A stretch of DNA of 64,000 nt from Parvularcula sp. IMCC14364 (GCF_030758415.1 NZ_CP132334.1:2554001-2618000); one strand, 5' to 3'; positions 36,956 through 46,794 are shown, numbered from the stretch's first letter. The notes: generated by a model from the letters alone, not told the origin. Numbers and translations: made by a program.

Positions 36956-36983
36956 AATCATATAAAGATATCTTTATATGATT
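36956..36983. promoter_or_regulatory. 28-bp perfect palindrome upstream of metH1
   Basis: Half-site AATCATATAAAGAT followed directly by its reverse complement, with no spacer, 25 bp before the metH1 ATG. It is the most perfect operator-like element in the window. ATATAAAG-type palindromes are associated with ArsR-family methionine-cycle regulators such as SahR in some Proteobacteria, so an operator for methionine/SAH control is the leading inference. The AT-rich centre may also overlap promoter elements. Confidence 0.7.
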
Positions 36984-37008
36984 TGTCCAAGAAACAGGTT
37001 GCCCTCCC

Positions 37009-38079
37009 ATGTCCGATTCCAGTTCCCGTGACTCCCGCTTCAACGCGCTCAAAACTGCGCTGGAACAACGCGTTCTGGTGCTCGATGGGGCCGCTGGCAC
37101 CTTCATTCAGAATTACAAGCTGACGGAAGAAGATTTTCGCGGCGACTGCTTCAAGGACTGGCAGAAAGAGTTGCGCGGCAATAACGACCTGTTGCAGTTG
37201 ACCCGTCCCGACATCATTCGCGACATGCACCGCGCCTATCTGGAAGCCGGGGCCGATATTATTGAGACCAACACATTCTCATCCACGACCATTGCCCAGG
37301 CGGATTACGCCATGGAAGACATCGCGCGCGATATGAATTTCGAAGGCGCAAAACTCGCGCGTGCCGCAGCAGATGAAGTTGCCACGCAAGAAAAGCCGCG
37401 TTTTGTTGCCGGGGCAATCGGACCGACAAACCGGGCCGCCTCTCTTTCACCGGATGTAAATGACCCCGGTGCCCGCAATGTAGACTTTGATGAACTGAAG
37501 ACAGCGTACAGAGAGCAAATAGATGCCCTCGCAGAAGGTGGCGTAGACCTGTTTCTGCTTGAAACGATTACCGATACCGTGAACGCAAAGGCCGCCATTT
37601 TCGCGCTTGAGGAGAGCAATGCAGAGACTGGTGCCAATCTGCCCCTGATCATATCTGTCATGATCCCGGACCAGTCCGGCCGCACCCTGTCCGGCCAGAC
37701 GCCCGAAGCATTCTGGACCTCGGTGCGTCACGCCAACCCGCTGGCCATTGGCGTTAATTGCTCGCTTGGTCCTGATCTGATGCGCCCTTATGTAGATGAA
37801 CTCTCCCGCATCGCTGACACTTATGTCTCGGCTTATCCCAATGCAGGCCTGCCTAACACGATGGGTGATTATGACGAGACTCCAGAAAGCATGAGCGTCC
37901 ATATCAGTGAGTGGCTGGAAAGCGGCCTGCTGAACATCATCGGCGGGTGCTGTGGCACAACACCGGCGCATATCGCAGCATTTGCCAAAGCTGCGACCGG
38001 CGTGATGCCGCGCAAGCCCGCACAACCAAATATTGCCCTGGCCTTGAGTGGCCTTGAGCCAATGCGCCTTGCGGGATAA
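37009..38079 (+). CDS. metH1: Homocysteine S-methyltransferase module of split methionine synthase
   Basis: 356-aa protein equal to the N-terminal homocysteine-binding barrel of MetH. Motifs: [67 protein letters not shown] and GGCCGTTP; the last two supply the three zinc-binding cysteines. E. coli MetH continues into folate, cobalamin and activation domains. In many Alphaproteobacteria MetH is split in two genes, usually adjacent; here the next gene is an antiporter, so the cobalamin half must be elsewhere or replaced. Preceded by the 28-bp palindrome, which suggests specific control. Confidence 0.88.
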   Translation: MSDSSSRDSRFNALKTALEQRVLVLDGAAGTFIQNYKLTEEDFRGDCFKDWQKELRGNNDLLQLTRPDIIRDMHRAYLEAGADIIETNTFSSTTIAQADYAMEDIARDMNFEGAKLARAAADEVATQEKPRFVAGAIGPTNRAASLSPDVNDPGARNVDFDELKTAYREQIDALAEGGVDLFLLETITDTVNAKAAIFALEESNAETGANLPLIISVMIPDQSGRTLSGQTPEAFWTSVRHANPLAIGVNCSLGPDLMRPYVDELSRIADTYVSAYPNAGLPNTMGDYDETPESMSVHISEWLESGLLNIIGGCCGTTPAHIAAFAKAATGVMPRKPAQPNIALALSGLEPMRLAG

Positions 38080-38176
38080 AATAGCGTACAGGGATTAAAA
38101 CCCTACAGGGCCTATCAGTGATGGATTTTCCAACAAAACTGCTGTAGGAGACTGTCGAGGAGAGAACACCCCCGAC

Positions 38177-40159
38177 ATGCCCGATACCGGCCCCATATTC
38201 TTCACGCTTGCCCTGTTTGCCGCAGGTGGCATCCTGGTCGGTGCGGCCGGCAGCCGTCTGGGCGCGCCCATGCTGCTCATCTTCCTGATGGCGGGTATGC
38301 TGGCAGGGCGTGAAGGACCAGGCGGCATTGAATTTGATCAGTCTACACTTGCATATTTTCTTGGCAGTGCTGCCATCGCTGTCATTTTGTTTGAAGGGGG
38401 CCTGCGCACCAAACCGCGCATCCTGAAACAGGGGCTGCGCCCCGGCGTCATGCTTGCCGTACCCGGAACGGTGCTGACTGCCTTCATTGTCGCCCCCGTT
38501 GCCATGCTGCTGTTTGACATGAGTTTCATAAGCGCATTGCTGCTTGGGGCCATTGTTTCATCTACCGATGCGGCGGCTGTCTTTGCCCTGGCAGCAAGTG
38601 GTATCAAACTGCCCGAAAAAGTCGTCTCCACACTGGAGGTGGAAAGCGGCTTTAACGACCCGATTGCCATTATTCTGGTGATCGGTCTTGTGGAAACGCT
38701 CGCTGGCCAACCCCTGCAATCCTGGGAATGGGTGGTACAACCGGTATATATGCTCGCGGCGGGAGCCCTTGTCGGCTATGGTGTCGGGCTTCTGTCTGCT
38801 GATCTTTTCCGGCATGTGAAGTTACCTGTCGGCCTGAAAGCCATCCTGACGATTGCCTTGGGTCTGCTGGCTTTTGGCCTTGCGGACCTGTTGAGCGGCA
38901 GCGGCTTTCTGGCGATTTACCTGACAGGCGTCACCCTTGCCTGGCGCGCGCCCGTGGTTGCAGAAGATGCCGCGCCGGGCGTCGACGGACTTGCCTGGCT
39001 GGCCCAGACTGGCCTGTTCCTGATGCTGGGCCTTTACGTTACCCCCTCGCATATCGCTGTCGTGGCCCTGCCTGCTGCGATCACCGCAATTGCTCTTTTC
39101 GCGCTTGCGCGCCCGGCGGCCAGCTTCCTTTTGTTACTGCCCTTCAAGTTTACAGTGCCTGAAAAGGGGTTCATCGCCTGGACAGGCTTGCGCGGTGCCA
39201 CACCCGTTTTTCTTGGTATCCTGCCATTGCTTGGCGGCGCGCCCAATGCCAGTCTTTATATCTCCGTAGCCCTTGCCGTCGTTCTGGTTTCTCTCGTGGT
39301 ACAGGGCTGGACCGCGCCCCTTGTGGCCCGGCAACTGCAATTGTGTGAGGCAACAGCGCCGCCTGATCGGGGAGAGGTTTTCTCGCGTCTCGGTTCCATG
39401 AGCGTGGTGCTGCTGGCAGGCGTCTGGTTTGCTGTCGCCAATTCCCCTGTACGGAACATTTTCATGGAACCGGAGAGCAGCTCGGAGCTGATCGCCATGG
39501 TTGGCGCTGGCGAGATGCTTGGCGCAGGTGAAGACAGTCTCATCGCCACCTTCCCGGCAGACTTTTCAGACCTGTCAGTTGCAGACCGACAGCCCGTCTA
39601 TGCAGATGTGGTCGCCCTTGCCATGACGCAGGTCAATCGTGAGATTGCTGCTGAACGCGAAGAGTTGCTCGCCATGCTGAACAAGGAGGCTGACGGAACC
39701 GCCCTGTCACTGGAAGAACAGACACGCCGCGATATCCTCGCCCGTAAATACAAGGGCCGCTATGAAGAGACCGGCGACCTCCTTGCCCGGATCAACCAGA
39801 TCCCGCCCTCACTGGCGATTTCCCAGTCTGTTCTGGCAACCGGCTGGGGCGGCGCAGACGGCCTGATGCAACGCAACGCCATTTTTGGCGGTCGCGCTGG
39901 GGCAAATTATGAAACCATTATAGATGCCGCACGCGATTATGCTGACCTGTTGAACTCTCACCCGGTTTTTTCAGAATTCCGTACACAAAGCGCTGAAATG
40001 ACAGACGGTGATAAAGACGATGCGTCAGGCGCCGCGCTTGCACAATATGTGGGTGGCTATATTTCCGGTAACGCCGATGAATACATCAACGCGATCAATG
40101 AACTGATCCGCGCCAATGACCTCAACCGCTATGATATCGCCGATCCCGGCACAACCTGA
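38177..40159 (+). CDS. CPA1-type cation/proton antiporter fused to a Bax/glucosaminidase-like domain
   Basis: 660-aa fusion. Residues about 1-395 form a K+(Na+)/H+ antiporter of about 11-12 helices (LFAAGGILVGAAGSRLGAP, AIVSSTDAAAVFALA and VESGFNDPIAIIL, the ion-binding Asp motifs). An extra helix at about 408-425 (SVVLLAGVWFAVANSP) leads to a soluble C-terminal domain (about 470-655) that aligns by eye with E. coli Bax: EIAAEREELLAML, LLARINQIPPSLAISQSVLA, GWGGADGLMQRNAIFG, NSHPVFSEFR and GNADEYINAINELI. Bax has AAAESGWG; here the aligned Glu is Ala554 (LATGWG), so lytic activity is probably lost. The frame is open throughout, with no sign of a merged stop. Confidence 0.82.
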   Translation: MPDTGPIFFTLALFAAGGILVGAAGSRLGAPMLLIFLMAGMLAGREGPGGIEFDQSTLAYFLGSAAIAVILFEGGLRTKPRILKQGLRPGVMLAVPGTVLTAFIVAPVAMLLFDMSFISALLLGAIVSSTDAAAVFALAASGIKLPEKVVSTLEVESGFNDPIAIILVIGLVETLAGQPLQSWEWVVQPVYMLAAGALVGYGVGLLSADLFRHVKLPVGLKAILTIALGLLAFGLADLLSGSGFLAIYLTGVTLAWRAPVVAEDAAPGVDGLAWLAQTGLFLMLGLYVTPSHIAVVALPAAITAIALFALARPAASFLLLLPFKFTVPEKGFIAWTGLRGATPVFLGILPLLGGAPNASLYISVALAVVLVSLVVQGWTAPLVARQLQLCEATAPPDRGEVFSRLGSMSVVLLAGVWFAVANSPVRNIFMEPESSSELIAMVGAGEMLGAGEDSLIATFPADFSDLSVADRQPVYADVVALAMTQVNREIAAEREELLAMLNKEADGTALSLEEQTRRDILARKYKGRYEETGDLLARINQIPPSLAISQSVLATGWGGADGLMQRNAIFGGRAGANYETIIDAARDYADLLNSHPVFSEFRTQSAEMTDGDKDDASGAALAQYVGGYISGNADEYINAINELIRANDLNRYDIADPGTT

Positions 40160-40527
40160 GACTACCTTCGGTGGTAAAACAAACGTACGGCCTCCCCAGA
40201 GGTGCGTCCAAAACACCATCCCTGACCGGATCACGCGCCTCACGCTTGTTGCTCAGGGACGCATTCAGCCTCCCGGGCCTGACCTCAGACCCGCAATAAG
40301 CCGCAGTCCTGCTGGCACAGAGGGACTTTTGCAGGCCAAATACCTGCTGACGGCGATTAAATTCCCGGCATTTGGTCTGGCCGCACCGATTGCCCTGTTT
40401 GCGTCCGGTATGCCACCGCGCGGCGCAAGTCTGGAAAGTCATCCTGAACGATGCCCCGTTTAAGTGTTTTGCCGCAGCAACATTCCTGCTATCAGGGCGT
40501 TTCGCCTTTTGAGAGAGCTAAAACCAG
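40160..40527. other. 368-bp gap with no convincing gene
   Basis: Open frames exist on both strands (plus 40116-40463, minus 40122-40442) but neither has a ribosome-binding site or recognisable composition. No terminator with a U-run or riboswitch was recognised. It probably holds the pepN promoter. Confidence 0.5.
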
Positions 40528-43161
40528 ATGAAAACCGACACTGCCCCGGACAAGGTCAACAAAACCTGGCTGAAGGACTATCAGCAACCCGATTATGGCA
40601 TACGTCATACCCGGCTTGAATTTGAGCTTTCACCACAAAAGACCAAAGTGCTGGCACGCCTGCAGATCGGCCTCGCGCCGGACAGGGCCGAAGGCGAACC
40701 GCTGATTCTTGACGGCGAAGGATTGGAGCTCGTGGCTGTTCGTATTGATGGACAGGCACTGGCGGAAGATCAGTATGAAGTTACTGATACGCAGCTCATT
40801 ATCCCGCGTGTACCAGTCAGTTTTACGCTGGAGACTGAAGTATTCATCAACCCGGCTGGCAATACGGCCCTGTCGGGTCTTTATATGTCAAATGGCATGT
40901 TCTGTACCCAGTGCGAAGCAGAAGGTTTCCGCCATATCACATACTATATGGATCGCCCTGATGTTCTGTCTACCTATGATGTGAGAATTGAAGCCGAAAA
41001 AGCTGCCAATCCCGTCCTGCTTGCCAATGGCAACCCTGTCCAGAGCGGTGATCTGCCTGAGTCCGATGAACGCCCTGGCTGGCACTTTGCCGAATGGTCA
41101 GACCCGCACCCCAAGCCCTGTTACCTCTTTGCGCTGGTGGCTGGTGATCTTGCTCATGTGGAAGATCAATTCCAAACCAAGTCGGGCCGTGACGTTACCT
41201 TGCGCGTTTTCGTGCAACCGGAAAATGTCGGTAAATGTGACTATACCCTGGATGCGTTGAAGCGCTCCATGGCGTGGGATGAAGAAACATTCGGCCGGGA
41301 ATATGATCTCGATATTTTCATGATTGTCGCCGTTGACCATTTCAATTTCGGGGCCATGGAAAACAAGGGCCTGAACATTTTCAATTCAGCCTATGTGCTC
41401 GCCAGTCCTGAAACAGCGACGGACATGGATTACGAGTTGATCGAGGGCATTGTCGCGCACGAATATTTCCACAACTGGTCCGGCAACCGCGTCACCTGTC
41501 GTGACTGGTTTCAGCTCTGCCTGAAGGAAGGCTTTACTGTTTTCCGCGATCAGGAATTTTCTGCCGACCAGCGCTCGCGCCCTGTTCAGCGCATCAAGGA
41601 TGTCCGACGCCTCTGGCAGAGCCAGTTTCCTGAAGATGCAGGCCCGTTGGCACATCCGGTGCGGCCTGAAAGCTATATCACGATTGATAATTTCTACACG
41701 GCCACCGTCTACAACAAAGGCGCAGAACTGGTCCGTATGATGAAAACACTGGTCGGCGCAGATGATTTTCGCCGGGCAACGGACATCTATTTCGACCGAC
41801 ATGATGGCGAGGCGGCCACTGTCGACGACTTCGTGATCTGCATGGAAGAAGCCAGCGGGCGCGATCTGGGTCAGTTCCGCCGCTGGTATTCAGATGCCGG
41901 CACGCCGGAAATTTCGGTGACTGACAACTGGGATAATGGCAACTACACTCTGACCCTGACCCAGAAAACCGCCCCGACGCCGGGACAACCGGAAAAACCG
42001 GCACGGCATATCCCTGTCAAACTGGCCCTGGTTGGCACAGACGGTCCGTTGACAGATGAAGAACTGATTGAACTGGAGGGCGAGGCAAAAACCCTGACCT
42101 TCTCAGGCTTGCCAGAGAAGCCCGTTCCTTCCCTGTGCCGGGGCTTCTCGGCTCCCGTCCGGTTGAAGCAGGCCCTTGATGTGGCAGATCGCCTGACCCT
42201 GATCCAGTCTGATACTGACCCGTTCAATCGCTGGTCGCAGGCACATTTGCTGGCTCAGGATCTCATCAAGAGTTTCGCCGGACAGGGGAAAATCGACCAA
42301 CCGGAAGAAGCTGTCTTCGCCTATGCGAACGCGCTTGGCGTCATCCTGCAGGACGAAACGCTCGAGCCGGCTTTCAAGGCCGAAATCCTTCGGGTGCCGA
42401 CAGAAAGCGATATTGTGCGCAGTGTGGAAATTATTGACCCGGAGGCTATCGGGACCGCCCGCAAGACCTTCCGCTCCATTCTGCTGAAACAACTGCGCCC
42501 GCTGCTGATGCAGGCATGGGAAGCAAACCGCACAGCCCCGCCCTATTCGCCAGCAGCAGAACAGGCCGGGCAGCGCGGACTGAAAAATACGGCACTCGCC
42601 CTGTTGATGGCAGAACCGGATGACGAGGTCATGTCCCTGATCCAGAAACAGATCGAAACGGCTGACAACATGACAGATGAAGCCGCCGCCGTTTCCCTTG
42701 CAGCGTTTGCGGACCGTCCTGAACGGGAGCAGATTCTGGCCGGGTTCTACGCGAAATGGCAGCACGAAACGCTGGTCGTGAACAAGTGGCTGGCCTGGCA
42801 GGCCCTGTCGGGTTTGCCCGGCGCCCTCGCAGAGATTCAGCGCCTCATGGCCCATGAAGCATTTGACCTGCGCAACCCGAACAAAGTGCGCGCGCTGATC
42901 GGCGCATTTGCCATGGAAAACCCCGGCACCTTCCACCTGGCCGATGGCAGCGGTTACGCGTTCTTCTTCGACAGAATCAGGGAGCTGGATCCGGTCAATC
43001 CGCAGGTTGCCGCCAGACTGCTGACAGCAACGGAGAACTGGCGCCGACTGGAGCCGGGTCGCCGCGGCAAGCTCTCAGAAAAGCTGAAAGCCCTGTGTGC
43101 GACAGAAGGTCTCTCCAAGAATGTCTATGAAATGGCTGAACGGCTGGCTGACGGAGAATAG
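40528..43161 (+). CDS. pepN: Aminopeptidase N
   Basis: 877-aa M1-family zinc aminopeptidase, removing N-terminal residues from peptides in the cytoplasm. Exopeptidase motif GAMENKGLNIF, zinc site HEYFHNWSGN (from about residue 311) with the third ligand Glu in LCLKEGFTVFRDQEFS, and catalytic Tyr region NFYTATVYNKGAELVRM are all intact. Length and order match the E. coli PepN type, including the C-terminal helical superhelix. The gene is followed 140 bp later by the PAS histidine kinase. Confidence 0.95.
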   Translation: MKTDTAPDKVNKTWLKDYQQPDYGIRHTRLEFELSPQKTKVLARLQIGLAPDRAEGEPLILDGEGLELVAVRIDGQALAEDQYEVTDTQLIIPRVPVSFTLETEVFINPAGNTALSGLYMSNGMFCTQCEAEGFRHITYYMDRPDVLSTYDVRIEAEKAANPVLLANGNPVQSGDLPESDERPGWHFAEWSDPHPKPCYLFALVAGDLAHVEDQFQTKSGRDVTLRVFVQPENVGKCDYTLDALKRSMAWDEETFGREYDLDIFMIVAVDHFNFGAMENKGLNIFNSAYVLASPETATDMDYELIEGIVAHEYFHNWSGNRVTCRDWFQLCLKEGFTVFRDQEFSADQRSRPVQRIKDVRRLWQSQFPEDAGPLAHPVRPESYITIDNFYTATVYNKGAELVRMMKTLVGADDFRRATDIYFDRHDGEAATVDDFVICMEEASGRDLGQFRRWYSDAGTPEISVTDNWDNGNYTLTLTQKTAPTPGQPEKPARHIPVKLALVGTDGPLTDEELIELEGEAKTLTFSGLPEKPVPSLCRGFSAPVRLKQALDVADRLTLIQSDTDPFNRWSQAHLLAQDLIKSFAGQGKIDQPEEAVFAYANALGVILQDETLEPAFKAEILRVPTESDIVRSVEIIDPEAIGTARKTFRSILLKQLRPLLMQAWEANRTAPPYSPAAEQAGQRGLKNTALALLMAEPDDEVMSLIQKQIETADNMTDEAAAVSLAAFADRPEREQILAGFYAKWQHETLVVNKWLAWQALSGLPGALAEIQRLMAHEAFDLRNPNKVRALIGAFAMENPGTFHLADGSGYAFFFDRIRELDPVNPQVAARLLTATENWRRLEPGRRGKLSEKLKALCATEGLSKNVYEMAERLADGE

Positions 43162-43301
43162 CCCCTAAGTTGTTGGATTTTGGGGAAAACACACCTGAAA
43201 AGTGACTTTTGTTAACCCTTTCACGCGTGACACGAAGCCGCGAATAGGAATAGTTTCAAAAGTGTAAATAGTGCGTTCACTTTCGCAGGTATGCCCCAAC
43301 C

Positions 43302-45704
43302 ATGACGATAAGCAAAACACTTCGCTCTACCCTGAAGCTCGACATCGCTGACAGCGAGCCGGATCAGGCTGCCCACTTGGCCGCTGAGACGGCCCTACCC
43401 ATGCCGGAAACAGACATGCTGGTTGCCGAGCCCTATGAAAGGGACAGCTTGAGCGGGATCGCCCTTCCTTCCGTCAGAATGGCGATTGTTCTTGGCGCGG
43501 TGCTCTTTGTCAGCCTCGCTCTGGTCCTGTTCACCAAGGCCGCGCAGGAGAGCGATTCCCGGCGGATTGAGACAGAACTCACCCAGAATGCCATCGCCAC
43601 AAAGTCAGCCGATATGGTCAGCGCGCTGCGTACGAACGCTGCCATGACGGGCACCGAAGTCACGACAACACAGGTCAAGCGTTTGCTCACAGCCAACGCT
43701 GTGGGTGAGCATACTGCCGTCTATGACATTTCAGCGGACCGGACTTCCTATATCGCTGCCGGAGCCGTTGAAGGTTACGTGGTGCGTCCGACCAATCTGG
43801 AACGCCTTAACCTGTCCGCATCCGGCGTCGCCCTTTTTGACCGTGAAGCCATTGGCATTGCGCCGTTTGGCAAGGTCCTTGCGACATGGAGACCCATGGA
43901 AGATGGCCGTGTCATCCTGGCGCTGTCGCCGGCTGCTGATATACATGACCGCGTACCCGTCTGGACGCTGTACGGCCTTGCATTCCTGGCTATCTGCCTG
44001 ATCGCCGGATCCATGGTGCTGGCTTTCCTGAGACAGGCGCGGGCTATCCAAAATGCCGGTCTGGGGCTGCGTCAGCTTGGTCAGGAGCTTGAGCAGTTCA
44101 GTGAAGCAGGCTGCGGCCATTGGTCTTACGACAAGATTACCGCACAACTGACCCTGCCGGCCAGCCTGATGTCAGAGCTTGGGTTTGAACACACCCCGCG
44201 CATTTGCGCCCTGCGCGAGGCCACTGCCATTGTGCACCCAAAAGATGCGCGCGGGGCGATTGCCCTGTGGTCCGGCAATGAGACGCAAAGCGCGCGGCAG
44301 TTCCGCCTTAGAACAGCAGAGAACGACTGGCAGTGGGTGCTGGCCAGTGTTGACGCACAGGAGTCCGGTGCTGGCGGCCTGATCCTGCCGATCGGGCAGA
44401 CAGCCCTCGGCGATGACCGACTGACGCAGGTTGAAGCACGGATGAAGGATGCCATTGAGAGTATTCCAGAAGCCTTCCTGCTCTGGGACGAACAGGGGCG
44501 CCTGACCGCCTGGAACGGCAAATTCTGTAACATCTGCCGCATTCCGCCGACACGCCTGACAACCGGCATGACCGTCAGCATGATTGCAGAAGCAAGCCCT
44601 GATCCATCTATCAGCCGACTGATCACGCGCAATTTCTCACCACCTGTAAATGGCAGCGAACAGTCCGTTGAGGTTGAGTTGCCGGGTAACCGCTGGGGAC
44701 ATGTGGCCCGCAGGCGCACTGCCGAAAATGGCTGGGTCTGCATCATCACGAATGTCACTGACATGAAGCGCCGCGCCAAAGCGCAGAAACGCAAAGAGCG
44801 CGAACTGGAAATGACCGTGGAGCGTCTCGAGCAGTCACAGGTCGAGCTGCGCGATGCTGTCGAGAGTTACGAACGCGAGAAGCTGCGCGCGGAAGAAGCC
44901 AACCGCTCCAAGTCAGAGTTTCTGGCAAATATGAGTCACGAGCTGCGCACTCCCCTCAATGCCATTAACGGCTTTTCAGAAGTCATGCAGTCAGAACTGT
45001 ACGGCGCACTGGGGCATGCGAAGTATGCAGAATATGTCAACGACATACTGCAAAGTGGCCGTCACCTGCTGGCGCTGATTGATGATGTGCTCGATATGTC
45101 AAAAATCGAAGCTGGCCGCATGGAACTGGAAATTGGCCCGGTAGACCTCGAGCGTATCCTGCAGGAAGGATTGCGACTGGTAGAGCCGCAGACGCGCGCC
45201 CAGGACATCACCCTGACAGCCTCGATCTCGAGCCTGCCATCTGTCTGGGCAGATTCCCGTGCGACCAAACAGGTGTTTATCAACCTGCTTTCCAATGCCG
45301 TAAAATTCACGCAGGAAGGCGGCTCTGTCAGCATCACCGCGCAGGCTGACCTTGATTCAATTACCGTACTGATAGCTGACACAGGCATTGGCATTGAAAA
45401 GGACCGCTTGCCAAAATTGGGCGAACCCTTTGAGTTGCTGGGTGATCATCTGTCAAAGGCCAATCGTGGCTCCGGCCTTGGCCTCGCATTGTGTAAATCC
45501 CTGATGGAGCTGCAGCATGGTATCCTGGCGCTTGCCAGCGAAGCCAACCGCGGCACGGTTGCCGCCTTCACCCTGCCGCGCCGTTCCGGCATCACTGTCA
45601 GCCTGCCCGCGTTGCTGGACGGCAAGACACAGGTGTTGACGAAGGAGCCAACGCCCTCCCCCGGCATCAGCCTCGCTGTTGCCAACGATACCGCAGCTGA
45701 ATAA
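43302..45704 (+). CDS. PAS-containing sensor histidine kinase, PleC/PdhS-like
   Basis: 800-aa membrane kinase. A cytoplasmic N-terminus, helix at about 59-79, an extracytoplasmic region of ~145 residues, helix at about 225-245, two PAS-like regions (the second from about 385: IESIPEAFLLWDEQGRLTAW), a coiled coil, HisKA with SHELRTPLNAINGFSEVM (phosphoacceptor His546), and HATPase_c (NLLSNAVKF, ADTGIGIE, GSGLGLALCKSL). The stretch GHAKYAEYVNDILQSGRHLL matches PleC/PdhS kinases that act on DivK in Alphaproteobacteria. Whether it is the true PleC orthologue is not settled. No adjacent regulator. Confidence 0.8.
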   Translation: MTISKTLRSTLKLDIADSEPDQAAHLAAETALPMPETDMLVAEPYERDSLSGIALPSVRMAIVLGAVLFVSLALVLFTKAAQESDSRRIETELTQNAIATKSADMVSALRTNAAMTGTEVTTTQVKRLLTANAVGEHTAVYDISADRTSYIAAGAVEGYVVRPTNLERLNLSASGVALFDREAIGIAPFGKVLATWRPMEDGRVILALSPAADIHDRVPVWTLYGLAFLAICLIAGSMVLAFLRQARAIQNAGLGLRQLGQELEQFSEAGCGHWSYDKITAQLTLPASLMSELGFEHTPRICALREATAIVHPKDARGAIALWSGNETQSARQFRLRTAENDWQWVLASVDAQESGAGGLILPIGQTALGDDRLTQVEARMKDAIESIPEAFLLWDEQGRLTAWNGKFCNICRIPPTRLTTGMTVSMIAEASPDPSISRLITRNFSPPVNGSEQSVEVELPGNRWGHVARRRTAENGWVCIITNVTDMKRRAKAQKRKERELEMTVERLEQSQVELRDAVESYEREKLRAEEANRSKSEFLANMSHELRTPLNAINGFSEVMQSELYGALGHAKYAEYVNDILQSGRHLLALIDDVLDMSKIEAGRMELEIGPVDLERILQEGLRLVEPQTRAQDITLTASISSLPSVWADSRATKQVFINLLSNAVKFTQEGGSVSITAQADLDSITVLIADTGIGIEKDRLPKLGEPFELLGDHLSKANRGSGLGLALCKSLMELQHGILALASEANRGTVAAFTLPRRSGITVSLPALLDGKTQVLTKEPTPSPGISLAVANDTAAE

Positions 45705-45792
45705 TTTTCCCTGAATAGTGACAGGCAAAAAGGCACATGCGCCTGTCACATTGAGCCGCTATACTGCATGTCTCAAGAGGGAGTTTTGAGTG

Positions 45793-46791
45793 ATGTGTTT
45801 CCGTAACAGGTATCTTCTTGCCCTCGTGACAACTACATGTCTGGTTGCCTGCACACCTGAGGCCGCTCTGACGACTGACCCTGCTGAGCCAATGACGGAA
45901 GTCAGCGCTGAGCAAACCACAGGTGCCGCAAACTCTGAGAGTTTGGCAGCCGGTTTTGAAAATCCGTACACCTCCGTTGCCGAGTACCTAACGTGCTTGC
46001 GTGACAAGGATGTGATGCTTATCAGCGCACATCGCGGAGGACCTGTCCGCGGGTTTCCGGAAAATGCCATAGAGACATTCGAGAACACGCTGGATCACGG
46101 TCCGATGCTGATTGAAACCGATGTCAGGACAACAGCCGACGGTGTCTTCATTCTCCTGCATGACGAAGACCTGGAGCGCACAACCAATGGCACAGGCTTG
46201 GTGTCAGAAACAACCTATACTGAGCTACAGGACTTGAACTTGCGCGATAACCGGGGGCGTCTGACCGATTTTACAATCCCGACGCTTGAACAAGCCCTCG
46301 ACTGGGCAAGAGACCGGGCCATCCTGCAACTTGACGTAAAACGGGGCACTCCAGTTGATGGCGTTGTCGATGTGGTCGCCGCCATGGATGCCCTGCGGCA
46401 CGCAATGGTTATTACCTACACCACAGATGATGCCCTGCGCGCAGCCTCAGCTGACCCGGACGCAACGATATCTGTACAGATTTTTGATACTGGGCGTCTC
46501 GACAGCCTTGAAAGACAGGGCCTGCCCGCCAGCAGGATCACAGCCTGGACCGGCACACAAGGTGAAGAGCCAGCTCTTTGGGCCGCGTTGAATGCGCGTG
46601 GTGTCAGTGCTGCATGGGGGTCTTTTCGCACACTGGATGAAGAAGTCGAGCGCACCGGCGATGCGTCACAATATGCGCGCCTTGCCACTGACGGCCTGAA
46701 CATTCTCTCCAGCGACCTGCATTTACAGGCTTATGATGCTGTTGAAAAACGCCAGAACACAAAAGCCGCCGTTACACGCTGTAACGGCTGA
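45793..46791 (+). CDS. Glycerophosphodiester phosphodiesterase lipoprotein
   Basis: 332-aa lipoprotein with GDPD domain. Signal peptide with lipobox (CLVACTPEA), then an acidic linker, then the TIM-barrel enzyme with HRGGPVRGFPENAIETFENT (catalytic His and metal ligands), IETDVRTTADGV and LLHDEDLERTTNGTG (second catalytic His). It should release glycerol 3-phosphate from glycerophosphodiesters at the envelope. ATG 45793 follows GAGGGAG; GTG 45790 is an alternative. It converges with the sigma/anti-sigma cassette, ending 3 bp from it. Confidence 0.88.
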   Translation: MCFRNRYLLALVTTTCLVACTPEAALTTDPAEPMTEVSAEQTTGAANSESLAAGFENPYTSVAEYLTCLRDKDVMLISAHRGGPVRGFPENAIETFENTLDHGPMLIETDVRTTADGVFILLHDEDLERTTNGTGLVSETTYTELQDLNLRDNRGRLTDFTIPTLEQALDWARDRAILQLDVKRGTPVDGVVDVVAAMDALRHAMVITYTTDDALRAASADPDATISVQIFDTGRLDSLERQGLPASRITAWTGTQGEEPALWAALNARGVSAAWGSFRTLDEEVERTGDASQYARLATDGLNILSSDLHLQAYDAVEKRQNTKAAVTRCNG

Positions 46792-46794
46792 CGT

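Noticed and set aside
36873-37008. SAM or cobalamin riboswitch before metH1
   Set aside because: Only about 135 bp, dominated by tandem repeats and a DNA palindrome; no riboswitch core recognised.
39398-40159. A separate Bax-like gene starting at ATG 39398
   Set aside because: There is no stop codon between it and the antiporter, and the nearest ribosome-binding-like sequence is about 20 bp upstream, so a fusion is the simpler reading.
40116-40463. 115-codon plus-strand ORF crossing the antiporter end and the gap
   Set aside because: Starts inside the antiporter gene in another frame, has no ribosome-binding site and shows no domain.
42103-42936. 277-codon open frame on the minus strand
   Set aside because: Antisense to pepN, which is intact; no ribosome-binding site or family motif.
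44126-44794. 222-codon open frame on the minus strand
   Set aside because: Antisense to the PAS histidine kinase; composition is that of a shadow of an Ala/Glu-rich gene.
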